NCBI GenBank assembly: GCA_036768485.1
Contig: JAVLUZ010000693.1
Location: 298,221-362,220 of the forward strand
Origin: Mermis nigrescens
Taxonomy: Eukaryota; Nematoda; Enoplea; Mermithida; Mermithidae
Direction: 5' to 3'
DNA length: 64,000 nt
Part shown: piece by piece, positions 26,401 to 33,802 of the stretch
Layout: every line of letters begins with the position of its first letter
How positions within the stretch are numbered: position 1 is the first letter of the stretch
Program-made: the position numbers and the translations under genes
Notes under the pieces: generated by a model
What the model saw: the letters and a program-made list of their open reading frames with translations, nothing else
Told to the model about the DNA's origin: nothing
The model's database searches: none

Positions 26401-29400
26401 TTTGGGTGGGGGATCCTCTTACATGTATGGCTAAAATACAGAAGAAAGATAAAAATGGAAAATAAAGAACCAGAAGATGGAAGCACAAGACTGATAAATT
26501 AACAAAATCAATCAAATTATGTATAAGTAAACCAGTACCAAGGTAAGGAAATCTTTCATCTGAGTATCGTCTTTGAATGACGTTTCATCAATGGAAGCCT
26601 TTGATTTATCATGGCGCCCCATCCAGACTTTTCGGCAATACTAAAATCAAATATAAATGTACGATAGTCAATGATTACAAAATATTCTGAGATCCTTAAA
26701 ATTAAAATTGAGCAATATATGTATTTCTTTTACAGTTGAGGTGGGCAAGGTGATGGCCAGGGAGGGGCGAAATTCAAAAAAGGTAACACAGTAAGTATAT
26801 GTCATAACATGCTATTTTACCAGGTAATATTTTGATACTGTTCTCAACTAAAGCATACCTATTGAAATGCCATTCTTGAGGTCAGAAGGTATATATGTAT
26901 ATGAATTCAATTCTAAAACGTATCTTTTTAAATGCCTATGTGGCGAAAAAATCAAAGTGTAAGACTATGAAAAAAATTAATACTTTTGCAGTACACTGAG
27001 CACGCTGACAGAAATTGTGGTCAACTGAGCTGTATTTTTCCACTATAAAAATCAAAATTCTCCCAGCAGCTACAGTGGTCGCCATGAAAGATGACGCGCA
27101 ATCACCCTCAGAATTATAATGGATGGTGCGTCACGAGCATCACGTTACGTCCATCATGCGCCATCATCTCTTTTTTCTATTCAGCGCCATTAACCTCCAT
27201 CATCCCGTTAATCTGGCGATGCGGACGGCGCAATTTAGCTATTAATAGCGCCAACAAGGAAGCGCGCACGTGAATGCTGGAGCGCTTCCTTCTTGTTGGT
27301 GCTATTAATAGCTAAATTGCGCCGTCCGCATCGCCAGATTAACGGGATGATGGAGATTAATGGCGCTGAATAGAAAAAAGAGATGATGGCGCATGATGGA
27401 CGTAACGCGGCGCTCGCGACGCACCATCCATTATAATTCTGAGAGTGATGGCGCGTCATCTTTCATGGCGACCACTGTACCATACATGCACAGCATGGGA
27501 ATTCTGGGGGGTGAAAATCTAAAGAGCCTTTTTTGGGCCCAAAAATGGCCGGTACGCGTTGAAAAACATCGTTTTTGGCGTTTCTAACGATACTCTATCC
27601 TTATAGAGCATAAAATCATGAAAAAATTTCTGAAAAAGTCGAATAAAGTGACCAATATATCGCTTAAAACATGAATATATGGCGCGAAGCGCCAAAAATT
27701 TGGCGATTTTGAGCAAATAGATAGCCAAAAACCCTTAAAAGACACTTTTTCTACCAATTTTCAGGTAAGTTTAGGAAACTTTTGAAAAATCGCCAATTCT
27801 GGGGGGGGGTGAAAAATTTTTTGAGGGGGGTGAAAAATGACTCTGCGAGGGGTGAAACCCCCCAAATCCCCCAAGATCATGTATAGCAGCTACACATATT
27901 TCACCAAAATCGCCTGACAGTACCCAGGTTTTCATAATCGGAGGAAGGGGTCATACCCATAGGTGGGCGCCACCAAAGTTCTGAAGGGGAAGCAAGATTT
28001 TTCAAGGTCAAAAATAGCCCTAAAAATGGTGGTATGGGGCAAAAAACACCATTTTTCAACGTTTCTCATCGAGCACTATCCATTGGCATCAAAAAATTGC
28101 GAAAAAACAGAAAAAAATTTCAAAAATTGAATTCTGGGCGGGGGTATTTTGGTTTCTGGGGGAGGTGCCTAGCCCCCTCGCCCTGGTATGGTCAAACCCC
28201 TCGCTCACCCCTCCCTATGCCCTTGTGTGACTTCTATTCAAATTGTTAGAATCAACAAATGCAAGCAAATATTACTGCGATTCACATTATGTACTTTATT
28301 GTAGCTTAGTCGTCCAATGTACATTTTGTACTCGTACATTTATCGATTGTTTCATTTGAATATGTATAAATATCTATGAACTACGAAGCTAATAAAATTT
28401 AATTTGAAAAAGCTTAAACCGCACTGAAGATCAAGTACATTGTGACCAAGGAAAAAATCTGCAAAGAATAAAGTCGATTGCTTAGGGTTAATTTAGTGTA
28501 AAATTTAAAGTGTCCTGGCAAGCATAAGCAGAAGAAGAAAAAACTGACTTCGTTTCCGCGGGATCTAAGATGTTCGATTTCATCGGCGCTAAAAGTTGCC
28601 ATTGAAATAGATTTAACGCGATGGGGAGGATTGAGACCGCGTCTGAAAATAACGGATAATTTTATAAATTTTTGCGAAAAAAATATTTATAGTCATACGT
28701 GTAACAGAGGGGGACAGGAAGATCCCAGCCAAAGTTGGTCGTCCACCTAAGCCAGAAAATTTTTGAACCGCGATACTAGAAAAAATTTTTGGCCGTTTTT
28801 GAGTGTTTTTCTGTCTATTTTTGGCCAATAGTTGGAAGTTATTTATCCCCCCCTAAAATAATCAGGAGCACCACCCGAAATTTCGAGCCGTCACATGTAT
28901 AGTACTGTCCTCTAAAAAAACCAAGAGCATTTGTATCCTAAAAAACTACCCCTACCTTGACTTGCATTCTACTTTGCTAAGCCCATGCATAGCTATATAA
29001 TATTGCGACAGAAAACTTAAGGCGGAATGCAGCTTTGAGAAAACAACTGTCTTCCCGAAAACACTCAAAAACGCCTAAAAGTGTTTTTAGGACCACTTGG
29101 GGTCTTTTAGTTGACAAAACGGTTCCCGAAAAATTTTTTTTCAAAATTACTTCACATTTCGATAACATTATTACATTGTTTATCATGCTCTTTGCTTCAT
29201 TGAAAGGTAATAAGACTGATAAACTCGTATTAATCATTGATTGGACTCGAGAAAAAATTTAAAAAATGGGTTTTTCTTTAAGACACAGTGGGTTTTTTAG
29301 GAACCACTGGGTTTCTTTAAAAGTTGCACTCTCTGGAAATAGTGAGATAACGTAGGAAGACAGAATCAAAGTGAGTGGTACAGATCTGGCCATGGTATAG

Positions 29401-31166
29401 TCACGATAAGCAAGCCCAAAAACCAGAGCCGGAGGTTTTATGTAACACATAACTATTCTGCATGTCAAGCTCAAATTTGAGCGGGCTGGAAGTCAAAAGA
29501 CATAAAATCAATAAATACGGTGCGAAGCACCGGAAAAATTTCATGTTTCCCATGTCATTGCTCAAATTTGAGCTGTTTTGAGTGAGCTAGAAGGCAAAAA
29601 CTACAGCGTAACAATGAATCCGGCGCATAGCGCTGGAAAAAATTGTCATACTCTCTATTTCTAAATCAAATTTGAGCGATTTTTAGCGATTTAGGAGACA
29701 AAACTATACATAAACAATAAATCCGGCGCGCAGAGCCGGAAAATTTTGAGTTTACTTGCTCAAAAGTACGTTAAAAACCTGTCTTGGCGGTGTTTTAGAC
29801 GCACTTCGTCAATTTTCTATTTTTCCCTCTAAAGGACCCTTGGGAGAGAATAAGTTTTTCGCATTTCGGGGGGAGGGCCGGGGGTAGGGATACCGCCCCC
29901 TCGAATTGAAAAAATATTTTCATTTTTCACAAGGGTCCCAAAAGGGAAAAAAATCAAAAATTCCCGAAGTCTTCTAAGAGGACAGCCAAAATGCGTTTCG
30001 AGCACACTTATGAGCTACTAAACTCAGAATTTTCGAACGCTTCGCGCCGGATTTCTGATTTTCAATCTTATTTCTTACCTTAGAAGCCCAGATTTGAATT
30101 AAAAATAGTGAATATGTCTAAAATTTCCGGCGCTTAGCGCCGATTTATTATTTTCTTCATTATGTTTCTTTGCGAAATCGCAAAAGTCAAAGGCAAAGAC
30201 AAGTATTTCGAAATGTTTTGGAGTCAAGCTTCAACTTGATATTGAGAAATTGATCGGACAGATAGCTTAAAGGATAGATTTTTGATATGGAAGTTTGAAA
30301 TCAAGCAAGAAAATTTTTCAATTTTCAAAATTTCCTGTTAACCATGGCATAAATCTCGTCGAAGGGCTTTAAAAAGCAGGTTTTTGCATAAAAGTCTAAG
30401 GAGCAAAAACTTATTCTGCAGAAAATGGGAAAGGGTCGTCTACTTTGAGTGGAGAAGTCCACCTGTCATGAATGTATGCTTTGAAGCATTTTCTCGATTT
30501 ACTGAGAACTATGAACAATGTTTTTCCTCAAGCCACATATTAAACATGTGCAATTTTCAGACCGAATGTCTTAGACATTCTTTAAAATAAAGCATTAAAA
30601 ACCTCATAAAAAAGTACGAAACATATCCTTTGAATGATTGATAAAAATATATATACCTATTCAAATTAAGCCTTTTATACATGTTATTGTCGCAGAGTGA
30701 TTGACTACAAATTGAGAAACATGTCTGTCACAATTAAACGCTTTTGTTCAAAATCCAATACAAAAAGCAATATTTAATGGCGGTAACAAATTTGTCTGGA
30801 AAAGACATCTAAAAATAAGAAATCCGCAGCTTAGCTTTTAATTTCTGAAGGAAAGCAGAGGTTGATTGATTGTCACATTTTGATAGAAGACTGCTAGGAA
30901 AATGACACACCCAATCGGTAGACCAGGCAAAAATAACTTGAAAAAAGTACCTACAACCGTATATATGATACTTACAACCGACCGCTGCATGAAGTACAAA
31001 TAAACGATCCAATCGTCGTATTAATATACGTGGGCCCTCGCTGATGGCAATCAAAGCATTGCTTATTGTGCGGCAAGGCAGCTAATTCACGCAAAAGTTT
31101 TACGTTTTTCTCGTCGAGCTTTTTACTTGCAGACGACGTGGTTTGTTTGCTCATGCTAAAGCGCAA
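11106..31166 (-). CDS. AGFG1: AGFG/drongo-type ArfGAP with DPF/NPF motifs, complete gene (8 coding exons)
   Basis: Joined minus-strand exons: 31166-30976, 28642-28549, 26640-26539, 24975-24700, 22501-22447, 21300-21217, 19036-18728, 11464-11106. All introns are GT-AG, every junction keeps phase, and the sum is 1470 nt (489 codons plus stop). Residues 20-140 form an ArfGAP zinc finger, C37-x2-C40-x16-C57-x2-C60, with Arg65 four residues after the last Cys as in active ArfGAPs, then LRGLNPPHRVKSISM, typical of AGFG (HIV Rev-binding protein homologue; Drosophila drongo). Next come KYEKKRWYV, a Ser/Asn/Gln-rich linker with DPF, an NFANFDTF repeat, AGDKYSALKELDELF, and three NPF motifs in the tail. 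Family members act in clathrin-mediated trafficking, binding EH-domain and adaptor proteins through NPF/DPF. A second in-frame Met at residue 5 could be the true start. AGFG1 is the vertebrate name; drongo is the insect one. Confidence 0.9.
11513..11975. repeat. Family N repeat copy N1 (in AGFG intron 7)
   Basis: Contains CTAGCGCGAAGCGTCGG (degenerate hairpin) and CCGGACAGTACTGTCCGGC, a perfect short palindrome, near 11921. An inverted relative lies at 12686-13040. Boundaries approximate. Confidence 0.55.
12010..12676 (+). mobile_element. Family B copy B4 split by inserted sequence including a K fragment
   Basis: B starts CATACATGTAATGCG at 12010, is interrupted near 12095, and resumes about 12555 to end at ATCACATGTATG. 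Inside lies a partial K copy, 12431-12545 (CTGGCGGATCTAGGATTTTC), and unique sequence. Confidence 0.6.
12686..13040. repeat. Family N repeat copy N2, inverted to N1
   Basis: Starts ATTACTCCCGCTGAAGGG and contains CTGGTGCTTCGCGCCAG near 12799; shares ATGGTCAAAATGGACTAAAA-type blocks with N1 in the opposite orientation. Confidence 0.5.
13085..13291 (-). mobile_element. Family B MITE copy B5
   Basis: CATACATGTAACGGCTCG to TTACATGTCTG. No convincing target duplication is left. Confidence 0.7.
13709..13956 (-). mobile_element. Family C MITE copy C7
   Basis: CACACCTGGGCGTGG to GCCCACCTACG. Flanks ACGTACAC / ACGCACCA are only partly alike. The interval 13957-14701 shows no gene. Confidence 0.72.
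14702..15300. mobile_element. Family K MITE copy K2 (no A insertion)
   Basis: CAGTGGCGGTTCTAGG to CCCGCCCCTG, colinear with 924-1997 but lacking the family A insertion. Flanks ATACCAGC / AAAACAGC match at 6 of 8. Hairpin CTGACGCGAAGCGCCAG near 14927. From 15301 to 16241 I see nothing but AT-rich sequence. Confidence 0.78.
16242..16888 (+). mobile_element. Family D copy D4 with nested C8
   Basis: CATAATCTTAGGAG to TGCTGTGCACGTTTG. The D sequence stops at ACGCATACCCAC (16559) and resumes at ATACACACCGC (16822), exactly around C8. The hairpin GACGCTTCGCGCC lies near 16418. Confidence 0.75.
16560..16821 (+). mobile_element. Family C MITE copy C8, nested in D4
   Basis: CATAGGTGGGCGGCACC to GCCATGGTAT. 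Flanks ATACCCAC / ATACACAC match at 7 of 8 and rejoin the D core. Confidence 0.8.
17166..17303 (+). repeat. Family I repeat copy I2
   Basis: CATGGGCAGCAACAAAATTC to CACCCATGTGTG, 138 bp. No target duplication recognised. 17304-17716 holds AT-rich, low-complexity sequence (17385-17460) and no gene. Confidence 0.6.
17717..17905 (-). repeat. Partial family D copy D5
   Basis: ATACATGTACAGTATGGGAATTCTGG, then the D core as far as AACATAAAAAA. The other half is missing. Confidence 0.55.
18138..18700 (-). mobile_element. Family B copy split by nested D6, in the AGFG intron
   Basis: Starts CATACATGTAATGGC; its core halts at TTTTTAGGGGGATAATGAC (18200) and resumes at 18579 with TTAATGACC. It reaches to within about 30 bases of the AGFG exon 7 donor at 18727. 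Confidence 0.7.
18201..18578 (-). mobile_element. Family D MITE copy D6, nested in B
   Basis: CATACATGCACAGC to AGATCTTGTATG. Flanks ATAATGAC / TTAATGAC match at 7 of 8. Hairpin GGCGCGAAGCGCC exact at 18415-18427. Confidence 0.82.
18728..19036 (-). CDS. AGFG1: AGFG exon 7: AGDKYSALKELDELF exon
   Basis: 103 residues, Pro/Ala-rich, then DKYSALKELDELF (AGFG1 has DKYAALANLDNIF), then Thr/Ser/Ala-rich sequence. The acceptor is AAATTAAG at 19037-19038 and the donor GTAAGC at 18727-18722. It is GC-rich compared with its flanks. Confidence 0.85.
19135..19486 (+). mobile_element. Family D MITE copy D7
   Basis: CATGCATAATCTGGGG to ACGCATGTATG. Flanks GATATAAG / GATATAAC match at 7 of 8. It lies about 100 bases upstream of AGFG exon 7. 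Confidence 0.78.
19756..20148 (-). mobile_element. Family D MITE copy D8
   Basis: CAGACATGCACAGCG to ATCATGTATATACG, flanked by the perfect 8-bp duplication GTTGCAAC. Confidence 0.85.
20524..20985 (-). mobile_element. Family A MITE copy A2 (cleanest copy)
   Basis: 462 bp, CAGTGTTTTTTTTGTAC to ACAAAAAAAACACTG, flanked by the perfect duplication ATTTTACC (20516-20523, 20986-20993). It contains two degenerate GGCGC hairpins and several direct and inverted GTACAAAG words. Confidence 0.92.
21217..21300 (-). CDS. AGFG1: AGFG exon 6: FANF-repeat exon
   Basis: Codes about 28 residues, including NFANFDTFQN, the FANFD repeat seen in AGFG1. The acceptor is TTCTTTACAG. The donor GTACTT at 21216-21211 is inferred because it alone joins in phase to the next exon; reading on would stop within about 30 codons. 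A family C transposon ends 26 bases upstream. Confidence 0.75.
21327..21527 (-). mobile_element. Family C MITE copy C9 next to AGFG exon 6
   Basis: CATAAGTGGGCGTG to GCCCACGTATG, flanked by the perfect duplication CTGCGGAG (21319-21326, 21528-21535). Its near end is 26 bases from the exon 6 edge at 21300. Confidence 0.9.
21707..21926 (+). mobile_element. Family B MITE copy B6
   Basis: CATACATTTTATAGGTG to CCACATACATATA with the B core (AAGTCGGTCGTTCC; GGAGGTCATCTACCC). Ends are eroded. Confidence 0.65.
22230..22380 (+). mobile_element. Family H MITE copy H3
   Basis: 151 bp, CACACGTGGGCGTAGG to GCCCATGTATG, the shortest well-delimited element. Flanks AGCACGAC / AGCATGAC match at 7 of 8. It lies just past the donor of AGFG exon 5. 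Confidence 0.82.
22447..22501 (-). CDS. AGFG1: AGFG exon 5: DPF motif microexon
   Basis: A 55-nt exon coding KDALVDLRNNDPFASPIR. The acceptor is TTTTACAG and the donor GTAAAT. It enters in phase 0 and leaves one base (G) that completes Ala240 with the next exon. DPF is an AP-2 appendage-binding type motif. Confidence 0.8.
23030..23287 (+). mobile_element. Family C MITE copy C10
   Basis: CATAGGTTGGCGGCACC to ACCAGGTGTG, flanked by the perfect duplication CTAATATC (23022-23029, 23288-23295). The intron from 23296 to 24392 shows nothing else I recognise. Confidence 0.9.
24393..24617 (+). mobile_element. Family B MITE copy B7
   Basis: TATACATGTAAAAGAGG to CCGTTACATGTATA with the B core (AAAGTTAGTCGTCCC; GAAGGTCATCAACCC). 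It ends about 80 bases downstream of the AGFG exon 4 donor. Confidence 0.72.
24700..24975 (-). CDS. AGFG1: AGFG exon 4: KYEKKRWYV and Ser/Asn-rich linker
   Basis: Residues 130-221. It starts KYEKKRWYV, the family's most conserved post-ArfGAP motif, then runs into low-complexity Ser/Gly/Asn/Gln sequence. The acceptor is TTGTTTAG and the donor GTAAAT at 24699-24694. Reading on past the donor gives a spurious frame ending near 24655. Confidence 0.88.
25064..25986. mobile_element. Family G element with internal direct repeats and nested TA-flanked MITE
   Basis: Flanked by ACTGTAAAC (25055-25063 and 25987-25995). The right half repeats a unit of about 35-40 bp of the form CTATATAGCTA-TTTTCTGAGCCCAAAAAGG. 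It is interrupted by the palindromic MITE at 25162-25631. Related copies: 32673-33029 and 37900-38313. Confidence 0.75.
25162..25631. mobile_element. TA-flanked palindromic MITE (Tc1/mariner-like ends)
   Basis: Begins CAGTTCTCGCCACGAAATTT and ends AAATTTCGTGTCGAGGACTG, flanked by TA on each side. The inner sequence also pairs: TTAGGTCGGCCCGC with its complement and CGACTCAGCGC with GCGCTGAGTCG, so most of the element can fold back. Confidence 0.82.
26218..26429 (-). mobile_element. Family B MITE copy B8
   Basis: 212 bp, CATACATGTATTACGG to CTTACATGTATG, flanked by the perfect duplication GCTAAAAT (26210-26217, 26430-26437). It lies about 100 bases downstream of AGFG exon 3. Confidence 0.9.
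26539..26640 (-). CDS. AGFG1: AGFG exon 3: C-terminal part of ArfGAP domain
   Basis: Residues 96-129, starting YCRKVWMGRHD and ending MKDFLTL. It aligns with CKQIWLGLFD...VKEFLQE of AGFG1. The acceptor is ATTTTAG. The donor GTACTG is weak, but it is the one that restores the frame into KYEKKRWYV. Confidence 0.85.
27073..27477. mobile_element. 405-bp near-perfect palindrome, TA-flanked foldback MITE
   Basis: From CAGTGGTCGCCATGAAAGAT to its complement ATCTTTCATGGCGACCACTG, with TA at 27071-27072 and 27478-27479. The two arms, about 190 bases each, match almost base for base around a short centre near 27275 (AACAAGGAAGCGC / GCGCTTCCTTCTTGTT). It sits in AGFG intron 2 and landed inside the target duplication of D9. 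Confidence 0.92.
27481..27885 (-). mobile_element. Family D MITE copy D9, with its target duplication split by the palindrome
   Basis: CATACATGCACAGCATGG to GATCATGTATA. Right duplication GCAGCTAC at 27886-27893; the left copy is GCAGCTA at 27066-27072 plus C at 27480, with the palindrome between. Exact hairpin GGCGCGAAGCGCC at 27681-27693. Confidence 0.88.
27958..28190 (+). mobile_element. Family C MITE copy C11
   Basis: CATAGGTGGGCGCC to CGCCCTGGTATG. Flanks GTCATACC / GTCAAACC match at 7 of 8. Confidence 0.8.
28549..28642 (-). CDS. AGFG1: AGFG exon 2: end of ArfGAP core
   Basis: Residues 64-95, LRGLNPPHRVKSISM then ATFSADEIEHLRSRGNE. The acceptor is TTTTCAG at 28643-28649 and the donor GTCAGT. 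The match to the AGFG family is nearly exact over the first 15 residues. Confidence 0.92.
28694..28901 (+). mobile_element. Family B MITE copy B9
   Basis: CATACGTGTAACAGAGG to CGTCACATGTATA. No clear duplication. Its left end is 52 bases upstream of AGFG exon 2. Confidence 0.7.
29460..29790. repeat. Tandem repeat, unit about 95-110 bp, each with a GGCGC hairpin
   Basis: Three units of the order CTCAAATTTGAGC, TTTTAG/GAG, GCTAGAAGGCAAAA, AACAAT(A)AAT, then CGGCGC-NNN-GCGCCGG, then AAAAATTT. Hairpin variants at about 29519, 29619 and 29722. A further unit is at 32130-32250. It lies in AGFG intron 1; the same intron also has hairpins near 30042 and 30128. Confidence 0.65.
30976..31166 (-). CDS. 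AGFG1: AGFG exon 1: ArfGAP zinc finger
   Basis: Codes residues 1-63 and two bases of codon 64. It carries the whole CX2CX16CX2C finger (CFDC...CTSC). The donor is GTAAGT at 30975-30970. Two candidate starts are at 31166 and 31154. No stop or TATA box settles which is used, and a non-coding first exon upstream is possible. Confidence 0.9.
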
Positions 31167-31402
31167 ATATGCATCTAGCTAAAGAAAACAAAATCAAGTG
31201 AAGTTAATAAAATTACGCGCATTTGTAAATAAACTCATATAAAACACAGCGTCGATCCAATATTAACACCAGATATATAAGCATCGAAATAGCCAGGCGC
31301 CCATACGGCTGAAATAGAAAGTACTACAGCGATATCGAATGAACTAAGTTATTTTTAAAGGTCTCGGACGAGCTAACAAAAAAGAATTATGACTGTCATT
31401 AC
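31167..31402 (-). promoter_or_regulatory. Presumed 5' UTR and proximal promoter of AGFG
   Basis: Placed only by position upstream of the AGFG start. No TATA box or initiator stands out. The space is bounded upstream by the D10 transposon at 31403, so the core promoter is either within these 236 bases or overlaps the element. Confidence 0.3.
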
Positions 31403-31845
31403 CATACATGATCTTGCGGGGGTTTGGGTGGGGTATTCACCCCCCCCCCCCCCCGCAAAAAAACTTTTCACCCCCCGCAAGAAAATTTTTCACCCCAGCC
31501 AGATTTGACGATTTTTTAGGAATATACAGAAGTTTCCGAAATTTTCCCTAAAATTGGCATAAAAAGTGTTTTTTTAACATTTTTAGCTATCTATTTGCTC
31601 AAAATTCTCAATTTGTCAAGGCTTTGCTTCATATAATTATATATTTCACCTGAATATTGATGAATTTTTTCGACTTTTTCGATTTTTTTCGAAATATTTT
31701 TTTATGTTTTTATGCACCAGAAAGATAAAACATCGTCTAAAACGCCAAAAAAAGATGTTTTTGACGCGTTCCTATCATTTCTTTGGCCCGAAAATGGTAC
31801 TTTTAAATTTCAACCTCCGCAGAATTCCCCTGCTGTGCATGTCTG
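31403..31845 (+). mobile_element. Family D MITE copy D10 upstream of AGFG
   Basis: 443 bp, CATACATGATCTTGCGG to GTGCATGTCTG, flanked by the perfect duplication GTCATTAC (31395-31402, 31846-31853). It contains a run of C (31440-31454). Confidence 0.9.
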
Positions 31846-32259
31846 GTCATTACTATTGGTTAAGCAATAGGGGTTTAAATTCGTTTATAATCACTAGGTT
31901 ATAGCGTGTTTCAGTGCAAAGTGAACGACGTCGTAAACGCTTACTATTCTGCAAAAGTACGAAAAAAGATAGTATTTTGTCTTATTTATGGGCTTTGGCC
32001 TAGGCAGGCCTGTATTCATAATTTTAATTTGGCGTGGGGCTTACAATTTTTAGAGTCGACAAATAATTTCTTAGCTTCTGTCTTTCTATTTAATCTTTGT
32101 GTTTTACAAAGAAAAACAATACCTATATAAAACGGATTCGGCACAAAGCACCGAAAAAAATTTGACTTGTTCTACGTGTCCAGTTCAAATTCAAGCGGTT
32201 TTTAGCGAGCTAGAAGACAAAACTATTGACAAACGATTCGGAAAATTTTGTCTTTACTA

Positions 32260-32672
32260 GCTCCAGGCCCGAATCCAGGGGAACCAGCGTAGCCAGTGTG
32301 TGTGTGGGGGGGTTCTTCTTGGGAAAAATTTCGACATGTTCAAGAACTGAGCAATATGGTCGCTTGATCTTCTTCTACGACATAAGATCAAAAAAGCCGG
32401 CGTTTTGCGCCGATTTCTTCTATCTTTTGGCAGTTTCTATCGTTTTATTGCAGGAAAACTAAAAAACGTTAGCACTTCGAGCGCATGATAATCTATTATC
32501 CGTCGAAAACGTAAAAAAATTTAAAAAAATTCTTTTCTTATTCCTTGAATAGTGCAGGACGATGTGAAAAGCCCAAGAAACACTTTATCTCATGGCCCCA
32601 GCCCGTTTTTGTGGGCTTTTTAAATCAAAAAATTTGTTTGGGTTCCCCTTGGCGAAAATCCTGGCTACGCTT
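32260..32672. repeat. Family L repeat, right end interrupted by G2
   Basis: Starts near GAATCCAGGGGAACCAGC and ends TGGCGAAAATCCTGGCTACGC, inverted ends of a type also seen at 43025-43520 (GGGGCGTAACCAGGATT). Hairpin CCGGCGTTTTGCGCCG near 32397. Confidence 0.5.
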
Positions 32673-33029
32673 CATAGGGACGTAAGGTCAAACTTTCAGG
32701 GGTGAAAACCAAAAATTGCTTGATTGCTATGTGCTTCGTAAAAACGGCTCTATAGTACTTTTAGGGTGGACTGAAAATGGCTATTAATCCCTTTTTTGAG
32801 TCGAGAAAATAGCAAACTACCGTTTTGAAACTCAGAAAAGAAGTAAATAGCATTTCTGAGCTCAAAAACGAATATATAGCTAGTTTTCTGAGCCCAAAAA
32901 GGCTGTATAGCTAATTTTATGAGCCCTAAAAAGAATATACAGGAATTATTTTTTCAGCCAAAATCGCTTTATAGCTATCAATTTTTCAAAGCTCAAGGGG
33001 TTACCCCCTCATCCCCATGCTCTTGTATG
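32673..33029 (-). mobile_element. Family G element copy G2
   Basis: CATAGGGACGTAAGG to GCTCTTGTATG, flanked by the perfect duplication CTACGCTT (32665-32672, 33030-33037). Contains the family's CTATATAGCTA...AGCCCAAAAAGG units. Confidence 0.88.
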
Positions 33030-33505
33030 CTACGCTTACTTCTCCCTTTAATTTTTTTAGCGAAAATCACAAAAATTAATTTTACAATTTAAGATTGCAA
33101 TCTGTTTCCTCCAGAACGCGCGTTAAAAACTCTCCTTATTCAATCTTTAAGCAACTCAAAGCATATTTCGCATCTCGTATTTCCCGTCACACTTATATAC
33201 ATATACATGTACAACATCCGTACCGTATTGATAGGATCGTCGATTTTTTATTTTTATTAGTTTCGTATTAATGATGAAATCATTCGTCTTCTTATTTCTT
33301 CTTCTATGTGTAAGCTGTTTTTGAAGGTTTTACAAACAAAATGAGGGAGTAACTTAAGAATATGTAACTTTCAAAATACAAAAAATAAACTTCAGAAGAG
33401 CGGATTTCTTGGCTCAGTACTCAGAACATGTTGAAAGAAAGCGCAAAAAAATTTCATCCGACTATAATCAATATGACAAAAGCTATGGGTTTCGTCAATT
33501 AGCCT

Positions 33506-33802
33506 CTTTTCGACCTAAGCAAGCATCTTCGCGACCTAAGTATTTAAAGATTCAAACAGCTGAATGCGAAATCACATGTAGATGCCCAATTTACGTCGAC
33601 CTAGGCATCTTTACGTCGACCTAGGCATCTATACATCGACCTAAGCATCTATGCATCGACCTAAGCATCTATACAAGGACCTAAGCATCTATACATACAT
33701 CGACCTAAGCATCTATACATTGACCTAAGCATCTATAGTATGCATCGATCTAAGCATCTATACATCGACCTGAGCGGGAGTGACCTCGACCTAAGCAGCT
33801 TA
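33506..33802. repeat. Minisatellite, 22-bp unit
   Basis: About ten units of the form TCGACCTAAGCATCTATACA, some GTCGACCTAGGCATC, in direct orientation. An open frame runs through part of it but has no coding character. From 33803 to 36095 I recognise no gene or repeat. Confidence 0.9.

Noticed and set aside
33506..33802. Possible CRISPR array
   Set aside because: The units are contiguous with no unique spacers and the host is eukaryotic; it is a minisatellite.
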